DNA from: Planctomycetaceae bacterium
GTDB taxonomy: Bacteria > Planctomycetota > Planctomycetia > Pirellulales > Pirellulaceae
Reading direction: 5' to 3'
Length of the DNA stretch: 64,000 nucleotides
Assembly: GCA_027487485.1 (NCBI GenBank)
Contig: JAIYDN010000042.1
Span: forward strand, 1 to 64,000
Shown here: one piece after another, positions 37,094 through 45,744 of the stretch
How positions within the stretch are numbered: the stretch's first letter is position 1
Layout: the number at the start of each line of letters is the position of its first letter
Made by a program: the position numbers and the translations under genes
Notes under the pieces: model-generated
Told to the model about the DNA's origin: nothing
The model's input: the letters and a program-made list of their open reading frames with translations, nothing else
Databases searched by the model: none

Positions 37094-37984
37094 ATGCAAC
37101 TGAAATCAGCAGCACTTGACCAAATCGCACAGTTCATCTGTGGCGACAATCCGCTCCCATTCCCCTATCGAAGCTCATCAAGGCTAACGACGTTCTTCAC
37201 TGGACTAGGACTCGATTATATCCATCGTGGCGAAACGAGGAACGCATGGGCAAGAGACGCTGTGATCGACATCAACAGTAAGGCATCAAAAGAAGGCGTG
37301 TTCCCTTCAGACGAAATGATAGCGGTGATTGAGGAGGTTCTGAACCCTGCTTACTTTACGGTCGGTGATTTAGAGAAGGTGAATTTAGATGCTGCAATGG
37401 CTCTGATGAATAGAGTCCTCAAGCAGTGCAAGCTGGAAGTCGCATTTGATGCAGCTAGTGGAGTTGCGAAGTTGCGTTCAGTGGATGGCCATTTCGTTTC
37501 AACCGCCCACGCTGCACCAGATGTTGTGAAAAAACTGACATTTGCTCCGAAGGTTTTCGAGATACCGCAATCAACCGAAATTCAGCACGACCTTGTAGCG
37601 ATCATGATGCCGTTCGGTGCCGCATTTTCAAGGGTGCATGATGCTATTAAGCAGGCTTGTGATTCTGCGCATCTTTCCAACAAACGAGCCGACGACATTT
37701 GGGCAAATAGCACGATTATCCAAGATATTGTTGACCTGATCTTTGTTGCCGAGATCGTGGTTGTCGATTTCACGGGTAAAAATCCGAATGTGATGTACGA
37801 GACTGGGATTGCCCACACTCTTGGGAAGCATGTGGTCCCCATAACGCAATCTATCGAACATGTTCCTTTTGATTTACAGTCGCATCGAGTATTGCAGTAC
37901 CACCCGAATCAAGAAGGGCTGAGTAAGCTCACACTCGAACTTGCCGCAAGGTTAAAGACAATCACAAATGGGCATTCGTGGTAA
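37094..37984 (+). CDS. AbiJ-like N-terminal domain with TIR/deoxyribosyltransferase-like C-terminus
   Basis: 296 residues. The N-terminal about 110 residues (LDQIAQFICGDNPLPFPYRS, then LTTFFTGLGLDYIHRGETR) resemble AbiJ-type N-terminal domains found in abortive-infection proteins. The C-terminal part reads VAIMMPFGAAFSRVHDAIKQ, IIQDIVDLIFVAEIVVVDFT, NVMYETGIAHTLGKHVVPIT: the nucleoside 2-deoxyribosyltransferase-like / TIR-like nucleotide-binding fold, with Glu in MYETG as the possible catalytic residue. A NAD- or nucleotide-consuming effector is the natural guess. SD aggaga precedes the ATG. Confidence 0.6.
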   Translation: MQLKSAALDQIAQFICGDNPLPFPYRSSSRLTTFFTGLGLDYIHRGETRNAWARDAVIDINSKASKEGVFPSDEMIAVIEEVLNPAYFTVGDLEKVNLDAAMALMNRVLKQCKLEVAFDAASGVAKLRSVDGHFVSTAHAAPDVVKKLTFAPKVFEIPQSTEIQHDLVAIMMPFGAAFSRVHDAIKQACDSAHLSNKRADDIWANSTIIQDIVDLIFVAEIVVVDFTGKNPNVMYETGIAHTLGKHVVPITQSIEHVPFDLQSHRVLQYHPNQEGLSKLTLELAARLKTITNGHSW

Positions 37985-38007
37985 TTTTAACTAAGCGGAT
38001 ACACTCT

Positions 38008-39096
38008 ATGAACCAAGACAAGAGACGACAGGCGAAGCAAAAAAAGCGTGAACTGGAGGTTCGTCGAAAGAAACTCGAAGTTCAAGCGGAGTCCTTACTA
38101 CAGTCGAAGCGAGAAAAGTACCCAGAAATTGTTATTGGCCGTCGTGACGCTGATCCAAAGTTCATCGAATCAGTCATCGAGGCTAGTAAGTGTTTTGATT
38201 TCTTAGATACGAAGCGACTTGGTACAGCGCAGCAAGCATTCTACAGGATGGGAAAGGAACACGGATTCGAGGCTGCAATCGAACTTCTCGAATCGCTGCC
38301 TAGCATAAATTATGGCGAAAGGGCGGTTACTGGAAACATAAAGCTCGCTATTGCATTAACGAGCTTTGGAAGCCTTTTGCTTGGAATGGTTCCTGAAGAA
38401 ACCCGTAAAAAGTTCATGCCTTGGAATGATGTGTCCGTTGCCTTTAAAGGGCGAGAGATCATCCTGCATTTTTCGTCGATGACATCGGAGAGTGGTGTTG
38501 GTGGCACAGTGTACTTTAATCGATTGAAGCCTAAAGTGATATTCAATGGAAACGAGTACACTGTTGGATTCTCACGTCACGCCATTGAGCGCATTTGCAA
38601 GAGGCTAAACCCACGCTACATCCAATACGGACCAGCGGGTGACATCCATGCGTTCTTCAATTCATGTGTCTATTTCGAGCCAGTTCTGCTCTTTGGCGAT
38701 CAGCCTGCATTTGCACTTTACGATTGGTGTGACAATCCTGGCTTTAGCCACTATGAAACTTACACCGTTGGCGTGTTGGGGAAGGAGAACATCGATCCGA
38801 CTGGAGGCCGCATCTACTACAGAGTCGGGTATTGCCCTGTAGTCTTTGAGGGCGAGTTTGCAAAAGCCAAGTCCTTCATTCAGCCGGGTTTCAGGAGTAC
38901 GCCAGAGTACGGTCTACTTCTAAATTCTTCTTTGCCTAGAGAACAGAAGGAGCATCTAATAGCAAAGGTAACGGATGAAGGGAGAAGCGAGTCCGACACC
39001 CTTTACTGGAATGACAGCGAAGCCGCAAAATGGTTTCACGAGAACGGAATTCCACAAGTGGTTCAATTGAAGCATGACGTTTTCGTGAATGGCTGA
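38008..39096 (+). CDS. Hypothetical protein with basic N-terminal coiled coil
   Basis: 362 residues from ATG 38008; a GTG at 37978 overlapping the previous stop is also in frame but adds unlike residues. Starts with a highly charged helix (NQDKRRQAKQKKRELEVRRK) followed by a globular part containing NEYTVGFSRHAIERICKRLN. The last motif resembles toxin-like ParE/RelE or endonuclease elements only faintly. No family assigned. It is probably co-transcribed with the AbiJ-like gene. Confidence 0.5.
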   Translation: MNQDKRRQAKQKKRELEVRRKKLEVQAESLLQSKREKYPEIVIGRRDADPKFIESVIEASKCFDFLDTKRLGTAQQAFYRMGKEHGFEAAIELLESLPSINYGERAVTGNIKLAIALTSFGSLLLGMVPEETRKKFMPWNDVSVAFKGREIILHFSSMTSESGVGGTVYFNRLKPKVIFNGNEYTVGFSRHAIERICKRLNPRYIQYGPAGDIHAFFNSCVYFEPVLLFGDQPAFALYDWCDNPGFSHYETYTVGVLGKENIDPTGGRIYYRVGYCPVVFEGEFAKAKSFIQPGFRSTPEYGLLLNSSLPREQKEHLIAKVTDEGRSESDTLYWNDSEAAKWFHENGIPQVVQLKHDVFVNG

Positions 39097-39100
39097 CCGC

Positions 39101-39175
39101 ATGGCTAAGTATTTCATTGATCTAAAGATCAACGCCCATCGAATCGACCGCAATCGATGGAACCATTTCTCATGA
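39101..39175 (+). CDS. Possible 24-codon ORF coupled to the next gene
   Basis: ATG at 39101, product MAKYFIDLKINAHRIDRNRW and four more residues, with TGA overlapping the ATG at 39172 as ATGA. Same layout as the mini-ORF before the pAgo cassette. Could be a coupling leader or a chance frame. Confidence 0.25.
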   Translation: MAKYFIDLKINAHRIDRNRWNHFS

Positions 39176-39456
39176 AAATCTTCATCGTCCTTCATCACGA
39201 AATCATGGGAACGCCGGAAGACTGCCGTGCTGACGAGATGGTGTTCTACACTTGCGATAGTCTGAAGAAAGCCATCAACCTAATTCGCAAATCTGGAGTT
39301 GATCGGTGGTCCTGGTGGGAGATTCAATCGCAGGAACTCAATAGCAATGATTGGCCCGAACACATTGGGTACTACGGATTACGTGGAGGTAAATTGGCCA
39401 AAGCTCCTTATGAGAAGTGCGTAGAATTGTTCAAAAAGGCTCGCAGTAAGAGTTAA
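39172..39456 (+). CDS. Hypothetical 94-residue protein
   Basis: From ATG 39172: MKIFIVLHHEIMGTPEDCRA, then FYTCDSLKKAINLIRKSGVD, DRWSWWEIQSQELN and YGLRGGKLAKAPYEKC. Short alpha/beta protein of unknown family. Ends 94 bp before the convergent duplicated gene. Confidence 0.5.
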   Translation: MKIFIVLHHEIMGTPEDCRADEMVFYTCDSLKKAINLIRKSGVDRWSWWEIQSQELNSNDWPEHIGYYGLRGGKLAKAPYEKCVELFKKARSKS

Positions 39457-39550
39457 GTCGTCCTTCAGTGAAGGGCGAGCATCTGCCCAACCATCACGAT
39501 AGGTAGCCAATTCGTTTGGCTACCTATTTGGAAACTCGACACAGGACAAG

Positions 39551-40108
39551 TTAGCTCTTCGTCTTTTTGCCTCTTGGCTTCCATTTTGGTAGTCGCCTCA
39601 CCGGATGGATTTTGCCCAATAATTCAGTCAGTTCTTGGACATTTCGGAGGTCCTCTTCCAATTCTTCAAGTCGATGTGCAACAGTAATTGGTTGTTCGAG
39701 ATCGACAAGACTTTCTTCAATCGGTCCCCAACTTTCAAGCCAACTCAATGCGTCACAGAGTTCATCAAGGTTATCCACAAGAACATCATCGTAGTTTAGT
39801 AATTGGAACTCGTTTTCCACGCCCCTCAGATAGATCAGAAGATCGTTTAGCGTTTCATCTTCATGCAATTCGATCCAATAGGTGAATTTTCTGCCGACAT
39901 CCTTTCTCAACCATTCAAGGTTTTCTGCTTCCAACTCTTTTGCTGTCCGTTTGGGTGGAACGGTGATCTTGGTGCGTTTGGAGCTTGCAGGCTTTTTCAA
40001 CTTGTTTTGCTGCTGGAGCAGTTGGTAACGCAGAACGGGAGAAAGCGTTTGCTTTGCAGCAACATTGGAACGTGAAGAAGGCTTTTTCTTGGCAATGGCG
40101 GTCGGCAT
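39551..40108 (-). CDS. Hypothetical protein, copy 1 of a tandem gene pair
   Basis: 185 residues. A basic, flexible N-terminus (MPTAIAKKKPSSRSNVAAKQ) precedes a helical acidic region with LNDLLIYLRGVENEFQLLNY, DDVLVDNLDELCDALSWLES and VAHRLEELEEDLRNVQELTE. The gene at 40697-41167 is a paralogue with the same MPTAIAKKK start and C-terminus (VRRLPKWKPRGKK here). The upstream 73 bp are nearly identical in both. A recurrent promoter-like motif lies at 40169-40183. Function unknown. Confidence 0.65.
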   Translation of the reverse strand: MPTAIAKKKPSSRSNVAAKQTLSPVLRYQLLQQQNKLKKPASSKRTKITVPPKRTAKELEAENLEWLRKDVGRKFTYWIELHEDETLNDLLIYLRGVENEFQLLNYDDVLVDNLDELCDALSWLESWGPIEESLVDLEQPITVAHRLEELEEDLRNVQELTELLGKIHPVRRLPKWKPRGKKTKS

Positions 40109-40158
40109 TTTCTATCTCCTGGATTTGCGATTCGGCTTCCGAACATCGGGAGCACTAC
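40086..40158. repeat. 73-bp direct repeat, copy 1 (start codon and leader of duplicated gene)
   Basis: Matches 41145-41217 with one mismatch, an offset of 1059 bp. It covers the first codons and the untranslated leader of the two paralogous minus-strand genes. Evidence for a recent tandem duplication with the promoter. Confidence 0.85.
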
Positions 40159-40168
40159 GCCATTTACT

Positions 40169-40183
40169 GGTACAATAGGTCTA
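40169..40183 (-). promoter_or_regulatory. Recurrent promoter-like motif (copy at tandem gene 1)
   Basis: Plus-strand GGTACAATAGGTCTA, i.e. minus-strand TAGACCTATTGTACC, 60 bp before the ATG of the minus-strand gene at 40108. One of the family described in the findings. Confidence 0.55.
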
Positions 40184-40348
40184 AAACGTACGCAGAATGC
40201 AAGTCGTTCTGCCGTAGGGGCTTACGGCAAATCAAGGTGTTTTCGAAGGCTTTTTCGGATGCCGTTTTGGAATTTTCAAAGAACCTTTTAGATGTTTTTT
40301 TGCTTTCAAAGCCCCTTTGCCACCACCGCATTCGCTCAAATCTTCCAA

Positions 40349-40452
40349 CTCAACAATGAGCTTGGGAATCGTCCTGATGAATGGCTAGAGCGTGGAAGCA
40401 ATGGGACAGGACCAATTCGTCCTGAAGTTTTCAAATGTGTCAAACTGCCATA
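40349..40452 (+). pseudogene. 3' remnant of a duplicate of the 41287-41682 gene
   Basis: 40355-40447 matches 41530-41622 with two or so mismatches, and the frame is kept: NNELGNRPDEWLERGSNG through FKCVKLP and a TAA at 40450-40452. The 5' two thirds of the gene are absent. It shows that the duplicated block included this gene and later lost DNA. Confidence 0.8.
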
Positions 40453-40696
40453 AACTCAACATCAACGATCCCACACAAAAATACGCAATCTAAGCTGGGA
40501 CTGGAGAGTACAGCGGACTGCATTTGATATCCATCATGTTTGCTGCGTTCCAACAATTTGCACCTGGGACTGATGTTGGGATCGACCTGAGTAAAGAATA
40601 CCGAATGGCGTCGAGTGAATAGCAGCAGCCAACAGCCATGAAAAAGGTCGCCAATTTTGGCGACCATTTGGCATGACGAAGGGTTACAGGCTTGGA

Positions 40697-41167
40697 CTAC
40701 GCTGCCTTGGCACGAGGCTTCCACTTCGGAAGCCTTTTGACGCTGAATGTCTCGCCAAGTGCTTCAATCAGTTCCTCAACTTGTCCGATGTCTTCTTCAA
40801 GTTCTTCGATCCGATACTCGACCGTCGCTGGTTGCCCGTCATCATCAACGTGTCCGTCAATCGGCCCCCAAGTAGCCAGCCAGTCAACAGCATCACAAAG
40901 TTCGCCTTCGATTTCCACCAGCACATCGTTGCCGTTGAAGGAGAGCAATTCATATTGTGCACTTTCTAGGAACTCCAACATTTCACCGAGAGTGGCCTTT
41001 GGATTCGATTTTCGCCAGGAAGTGAATTTCCTACCAATCTCGGCTTTCAGTGTCTCGATATGCCTCAAGTCACTCGTTTGGGCCACTCCAGCATTCATCG
41101 GTTTACGGGTTTTGGTCGTCTTGGAACGCTTGGCGGCGGACTTCTTCTTGGCAATGGCGGTCGGCAT
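40697..41167 (-). CDS. Hypothetical protein, copy 2 of a tandem gene pair
   Basis: 156 residues. MPTAIAKKKSAAKRSKTTKT start, then a domain similar to copy 1: EMLEFLESAQYELLSFNGND, VLVEIEGELCDAVDWLATWG, VEYRIEELEEDIGQVEELIE, ending VKRLPKWKPRAKAA. The basic tail could bind nucleic acid. Promoter-like motif at 41227-41242. Confidence 0.65.
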   Translation of the reverse strand: MPTAIAKKKSAAKRSKTTKTRKPMNAGVAQTSDLRHIETLKAEIGRKFTSWRKSNPKATLGEMLEFLESAQYELLSFNGNDVLVEIEGELCDAVDWLATWGPIDGHVDDDGQPATVEYRIEELEEDIGQVEELIEALGETFSVKRLPKWKPRAKAA

Positions 41168-41217
41168 TTTCTATCTCCTGGATTTGTGATTCGGCTTCCG
41201 AACATCGGGAGCACTAC
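41145..41217. repeat. 73-bp direct repeat, copy 2
   Basis: Partner of 40086-40158 (GCGA there, GTGA here is the visible difference). Confidence 0.85.
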
Positions 41218-41226
41218 ACTGTTTAA

Positions 41227-41242
41227 GGGTACAAAGGGTCTA
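41227..41242 (-). promoter_or_regulatory. Recurrent promoter-like motif (copy at tandem gene 2)
   Basis: Plus GGGTACAAAGGGTCTA; 59 bp before the minus-strand ATG at 41167. Only a T-to-A change at the middle position distinguishes it from the most common form. Confidence 0.55.
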
Positions 41243-41286
41243 TTTCGCCCTTGTGAAGACATCTAGAACTGGGGAAATAGTCACAA

Positions 41287-41682
41287 ATGTTGGATCATGA
41301 CGATCTCTTCTATTGCGAAGGTTTTGCCATGTTCTCAGACCGAAGTTTTCCGGTCATCCATGCTTGGGTTACCGATAGAACAAGCATAGCAATTGACAAT
41401 ACTTGGCCCCAACAAGCAGTCGCCTACGCTGGAGTTCCATTCAAATCCAGTTTCGTGAACCAGACAGCACTTACATACTGTGAAATTTTGAGCCTGCTTG
41501 GTCATTTCCAAAATGGATATCCACTCAGGAATGAGCTTGGAGATCGTCCTGATGAATGGCTAGAGCGTGGAAGCAATGGGACAGGACCAATTCGTCCTGA
41601 AGTTTTCAAATGTGTCAAACTGTCAATTCCGAAGGACAATTCGGTTCGCTCACCATCGAAGTTGTCGTGGGTGATTTGTTAG
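41287..41682 (+). CDS. Hypothetical protein, possibly transglutaminase-like
   Basis: 131 residues. LFYCEGFAM, VIHAWVTDRTSIAIDNTWP and AVAYAGVPFKSSF resemble small proteins with a Cys-His-Asp pattern like transglutaminase-related domains; this is a weak impression. The 3' part is duplicated at 40355-40447. Unknown function. Confidence 0.5.
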   Translation: MLDHDDLFYCEGFAMFSDRSFPVIHAWVTDRTSIAIDNTWPQQAVAYAGVPFKSSFVNQTALTYCEILSLLGHFQNGYPLRNELGDRPDEWLERGSNGTGPIRPEVFKCVKLSIPKDNSVRSPSKLSWVIC

Positions 41683-41715
41683 ACCAAGTCGTTGATGTAA
41701 AGGTAGTGGTTTTCG

Positions 41716-42177
41716 ATGACCAGTGATTTCGTTCCAAGCTATTCACATAAGCAGACCTCTAAGCTTTGTTTTGCCCTGTATCTGCCCGCTTTGATCTTGA
41801 TCATCTCAGCGATCTCATTGCAGAAGTATCCAGACAGTCTCATCGTGGGAGTGGTTGCGATCCCCCTGATTCTCTTGGCTCCAGCATTTCACTACTTGAA
41901 GGTAGCTGATACAGGTCAACATCTTTCTGTTCGATTCGGACCAGTCCCACTGTTTGCAACCAAGGTCGATTATTCGAACATCCAAAAGGTCGAGGCAGGT
42001 CGCACATTGCTACTGGATGGCTGGGGCATCCATATGAGTGTTCGTGGAGGTTGGGTTTGGAATCTTTGGGGACGAGATTGCGTTGTTGTCCATTTGCGTA
42101 AAGGGGTTCTGCGTATCGGTACGGACGATGCCGAAAATCTGGCGAGGTTTTTGGAGGGGAAGGTTGGGCGAGGGTAG
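41716..42177 (+). CDS. Membrane protein with PH-like domain
   Basis: 153 residues. Two helices (LCFALYLPALILIISAIS and LIVGVVAIPLILLAPAFHYL) and a C-terminal beta domain (LSVRFGPVPLF, YSNIQKVEAG, VVVHLRKGVLRIGTDDAEN) typical of bacterial PH-domain membrane proteins. Role unknown. Confidence 0.6.
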   Translation: MTSDFVPSYSHKQTSKLCFALYLPALILIISAISLQKYPDSLIVGVVAIPLILLAPAFHYLKVADTGQHLSVRFGPVPLFATKVDYSNIQKVEAGRTLLLDGWGIHMSVRGGWVWNLWGRDCVVVHLRKGVLRIGTDDAENLARFLEGKVGRG

Positions 42178-42517
42178 ATGGTTAGACTTTTTGTTCTATC
42201 GCAATGCTGCCGCTCGGCAAGTCTGAGATTTTGAGACACTGATGTTTGCCCCTGCAACACCACAGTTCTGCCCGGTAAAAGCCACAGCGATCACACGGGT
42301 TTCACACCGAAACGCCACCGAAATCACACAGTCTTACCTTTGGACCTTCCGCATGGCTTGGCCGATACTCCCAAAAAATTCCTATCGGCATTAATTCTTG
42401 GTACCGGAAAAGATGGTACACCAAGTTGTGCAACAGTTAAGCCCAAGGATGGATGGAAGGTACAATCTAAATGACTGAACATCCTTAAACTCGCTCTGAA
42501 AGAGCACTCACGCCCAA
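42178..42517. other. 340 bp intergenic, no gene seen
   Basis: No convincing frame, RNA or repeat. A partial motif, GGTACAATCTAA at about 42459, resembles the first half of the recurrent element but lacks the second half and has no matching gene. Confidence 0.4.
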
Positions 42518-43246
42518 ATGAAAATCGCAACCTACAACCTCTTGCAAGGTGGCTCCAAACGAGTGCATTGGAAGAAGATGCTGATTGACCACAGTGTCGA
42601 TCTGCTCTTCGTCCAAGAATCGTATCCGCAGAATGAGCATCTTTCACCGTCACCACCATCTGAAACCAGCAATCGTTCTGTTTGGCAGAAGGTCGAATCT
42701 AACAAATGGGGTAGTGGTGTTTTTTCAAAGACAGGAACGCTCACGGAAATTGATATCCCACACTACTGTGGATGGGTAGTTGGTGCGGAACTGTCTAACG
42801 CAAATTGGCAGAAAAATGATGCGAAGACTTTGGTGTTTAGTTTGTGTGCTCCCAATGGCCCAGGCAGTTACGCTGGTCAGGTCAATCTAATACTTAATGA
42901 GATTGCAAAGCTAGCGGAAGGGAAGGAACTTGTTATTGGTGGTGACTTCAACATGCCGGTCTCGGATTGGTGTAAATCGGAAATAAAATCGACTAAACGT
43001 GATCTAGCAGTCCGAACAAGACTTGCGAACGAGTTTGGGCTAATCAACTGTTGGCAAAGTGCCAATCCAGAACTTGAACCTCAACAGACCCTTAGATGGA
43101 CCGGCAATCGCACTATTCCATTCCACATCGATGGGATATTCGTTCCTAAGACGTGGCTTGAACGACTCCAAAGTTGCACGATTTTGTCGGGCCAGGAATG
43201 GGATGAGCTTAGCGACCACAATCCAGTTATCGCAGAGTTTGCGTAG
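42518..43246 (+). CDS. Endonuclease/exonuclease/phosphatase family protein, cytosolic
   Basis: 242 residues. KIATYNLLQGGSKR, LLFVQESYP, ELVIGGDFNMPVSDW and WDELSDHNPVIAEF are the EEP metal and catalytic motifs. No signal peptide, unlike the EEP gene at 2048. Substrate could be DNA or a phosphate ester. Confidence 0.8.
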   Translation: MKIATYNLLQGGSKRVHWKKMLIDHSVDLLFVQESYPQNEHLSPSPPSETSNRSVWQKVESNKWGSGVFSKTGTLTEIDIPHYCGWVVGAELSNANWQKNDAKTLVFSLCAPNGPGSYAGQVNLILNEIAKLAEGKELVIGGDFNMPVSDWCKSEIKSTKRDLAVRTRLANEFGLINCWQSANPELEPQQTLRWTGNRTIPFHIDGIFVPKTWLERLQSCTILSGQEWDELSDHNPVIAEFA

Positions 43247-43316
43247 CGTACAATTGATTTTTCATCCGACACAACCCAAATGATTTGAAGCCAAGCACTG
43301 CTAATTATCCTAGTGG

Positions 43317-44765
43317 TTACTTCAAATTTAGTTCGTAGAAACGCACTTCGGACGTTTTCGTGTTTTCACCTCTAATGCGTTCCTCTCCCTGAATAGTAAA
43401 CGCAATTTTGGAGCCCACGAACGCAGCACCAAAAACTTTGGAACTCGCTGGTAAATCGAGATTTAGCGGAGAGGGGGCAGTCGTTCCTTTTGTGCCTAAG
43501 ACGAAGTAGGAAGGAATGCCTCTCAAAGAATCTCCTCCGTGTTGGGAATCGATCCTTACTTCAACCAAAAGGTAGCGACCATCAATTGAGATCGATTTGG
43601 CGACTGCTTTGGTCGTAAGCCGGTTGTTTAAACTATCCCTCAAGGCACCGTCCCAAAAATTCTCTTCCCTTATCAGTGAACCCTTTGTGCTTTCAAGCAC
43701 AACTACATTGTTTCCACCGGACAGTACGAGTAATCTCGAATCTAACGAGAAAGAAAGAAAGGCTCTTGTTTCCTTGAGATCATGGAAGTAAAGCTCTTTC
43801 CCTGTCGCTGCATCATGGACAGAGACAATCTCTTTGTCTCTCATTTGCAATGCAAACAAATCACCATTCGGAGAGAAAACAAGACGAAACGCTAGTCCTG
43901 GAATTGAGTGCTCGGATCGAAGCACTCCTGTTTTTCTGTCACAGATAGTTACAACGGTCCGATTTTCCAGCGACTTGGTTTCGAACAGCCCGATAGTGGA
44001 GTTGGTCACGGACGCAACTTCAGTTCCTATCGATGAATTCTCGTGGTATGTACGACCATGTTTAATTGGTGAGACGAGAGAAATTGTCGCTTCCTTCAAC
44101 TCCTTTAGAGTCAATACTTCGACTTTCTCAAGTAATCTGGAGTCCCCCGAAACCGATTCTGTAACTACATAGTTTGCCATTTCACTCGGGCAATCCGCAA
44201 AGTTCTTTCCAATCCATTTTGCAGGAACTTCAACTGGCGAGAGTTTGTCGGTACTCCAGATTACATTTTTCTCTGAGGAGCCAACCTGCTCAATAATTAC
44301 GTAATCTTGTTGAAGGGAAACTCCCCCTAATCTCCCTGGTGTGGCTAGCAATTGCTTGCCGAGGTATCCACCATCTTTTGAACTCATCATGACAACAGCA
44401 ACAAGGGATAAAACTAGGACGGCAATACCGGTGGCACCGACTGTTATCAAAAGTGTTTTGCTGCTTTTCTTGACAGGCGATTTCCTTGCCGCTATTGCTT
44501 GTTGCAACGGTGAACCGTTCGATGACTCTGGTAGGGCCAACGCCGGTGTTTTCGAATCTGCATAGCTCGCCCCCGCCTCCAGAGTGGCATTTTCGATGGT
44601 TGGGAATAACATTGATTCAGCTTTCTCCCAATTTGTCCAAGGGCCATTTGCCGCTTTTGCGATTAAGTCGTTTGCCTTCAGCTTGCTTCTGAGGTTTTCA
44701 ATTTGAGCTAGAGTTGCTGGTCCTTGTACTTTGTCACCACGTTTGATGAAGAACGTCTCTGCCAC
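43317..44765 (-). CDS. GYF_2-domain membrane protein with WD-like propeller
   Basis: 482 residues from GTG 44765 (MAETFFIKRGDKVQGPATLA, the expected GYF_2 start; an in-frame GTG at 44822 adds unrelated residues). GYF_2 at residues 1-55, membrane helix LLITVGATGIAVLVLSLVAV at about 110, then an outside domain with WD/YVTN-like repeats (LVFSPNGDLFALQMRDKEIV, VHDAATGKELYFHDL, LSFSLDSRLLVLSGGNNVVV). It is downstream of the sigma/kinase operon on the same strand but not overlapping. Confidence 0.7.
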   Translation of the reverse strand: MAETFFIKRGDKVQGPATLAQIENLRSKLKANDLIAKAANGPWTNWEKAESMLFPTIENATLEAGASYADSKTPALALPESSNGSPLQQAIAARKSPVKKSSKTLLITVGATGIAVLVLSLVAVVMMSSKDGGYLGKQLLATPGRLGGVSLQQDYVIIEQVGSSEKNVIWSTDKLSPVEVPAKWIGKNFADCPSEMANYVVTESVSGDSRLLEKVEVLTLKELKEATISLVSPIKHGRTYHENSSIGTEVASVTNSTIGLFETKSLENRTVVTICDRKTGVLRSEHSIPGLAFRLVFSPNGDLFALQMRDKEIVSVHDAATGKELYFHDLKETRAFLSFSLDSRLLVLSGGNNVVVLESTKGSLIREENFWDGALRDSLNNRLTTKAVAKSISIDGRYLLVEVRIDSQHGGDSLRGIPSYFVLGTKGTTAPSPLNLDLPASSKVFGAAFVGSKIAFTIQGEERIRGENTKTSEVRFYELNLK

Positions 44766-44935
44766 GGCGGGAATTATTCCTGTAGGTGTTTGGGAAATGA
44801 GATGGCTGATTTTGCCAACCACCCATTTGGAGTGCTAAGTGTAGTTCCAACTTTCCACACTAGCAACGTCAGGTTCGGCTCAGAGTTTTGTCCGCTGGAA
44901 AATTCTACGCTAGCTTGCAAATGGGTCGAAAAACT

Positions 44936-45535
44936 TCAAAAACACGGACTCGCACTTGGTTGCTCCTCTATAGGTATGCGAAACGAGGCATCAAGGCTCG
45001 TCAAATGATACTCCCGAAAGAAGTCGATCCAATGAATCGTGATCGACTTTGGATTCTCGTCGAGAAAAGCCTTGGGTAACTCGAACTCAAAATAGCCATC
45101 CCTCAACGGAATTGAACTGGATGCTTTTCCATCGCTCCCGACTGACCGAATCTCCATCCAGAGTTCATGCTTGTCGTCGAGTAGTTCATTTTCTTGTTTA
45201 TCCTTCCAAAGTCTCGCATGTTGCTGGTCGGAGTGACTCGATACCGCCGCCGAAAGTGCTGTCTTACCATTGAAGATTCGCAGGCTTTCCAGTCCCTTCA
45301 AATGCAGCCTTAGAACGACATGCTCTTCCCAATGATCGTCGATGCGTTCGATAGTAACATTGCCAATCCCAGATGGACTTTTGATCGCAAAAGTTGATTT
45401 GTCAACGGCTTGTTCGACAACAACCTTGTCTTCCGACTTCTTGACTGTGATCTTGAATGCGTTTGGATCGCCCCCCAGTGCAACTTGGCAAAGAAAACAA
45501 CACAGCATCAGGGTAATTGTAGAAGGAGATATCAC
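44936..45535 (-). CDS. Exported hypothetical protein
   Basis: 199 residues with signal peptide (MISPSTITLMLCCFLCQVAL) and a beta-rich domain (FAIKSPSGIGNVTIERID, VVLRLHLKGLESLRIF, LRDGYFEFELPKAF). Its ATG overlaps the stop of the 70-residue gene, so it belongs to the sigma-kinase operon and may be the secreted output or sensor. Confidence 0.65.
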   Translation of the reverse strand: MISPSTITLMLCCFLCQVALGGDPNAFKITVKKSEDKVVVEQAVDKSTFAIKSPSGIGNVTIERIDDHWEEHVVLRLHLKGLESLRIFNGKTALSAAVSSHSDQQHARLWKDKQENELLDDKHELWMEIRSVGSDGKASSSIPLRDGYFEFELPKAFLDENPKSITIHWIDFFREYHLTSLDASFRIPIEEQPSASPCF

Positions 45536-45744
45536 TTGGATTTCACGCTCAAAATAGTACAGCCAGGATACCGTTTATTTAGCTTTACTTTCGCAGCTTC
45601 GATGTCGGTCGCCTCGATCACCACATTGCCAATGGTTCCGCCCGATTTGGTCTTGATCCTAAATGAATACCGAGTCAGCTTAAAGGCTGCTCCTGAACTC
45701 GTCACTAAGAGCAGAAGTCCAAATAGGGAACTGCGTCGGTTCAT
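45532..45744 (-). CDS. Small exported protein, 70 residues
   Basis: N-terminal hydrophobic segment (SSLFGLLLLVTSSGAAF) and a short beta/alpha domain (IVIEATDIEAAKVKLNKRYP-like pattern with YPGCTIL). Four-base overlap on both sides with kinase and 199-residue genes. Similar mini-domains occur in small planctomycete proteins. Function unknown. Confidence 0.6.
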   Translation of the reverse strand: MNRRSSLFGLLLLVTSSGAAFKLTRYSFRIKTKSGGTIGNVVIEATDIEAAKVKLNKRYPGCTILSVKSK

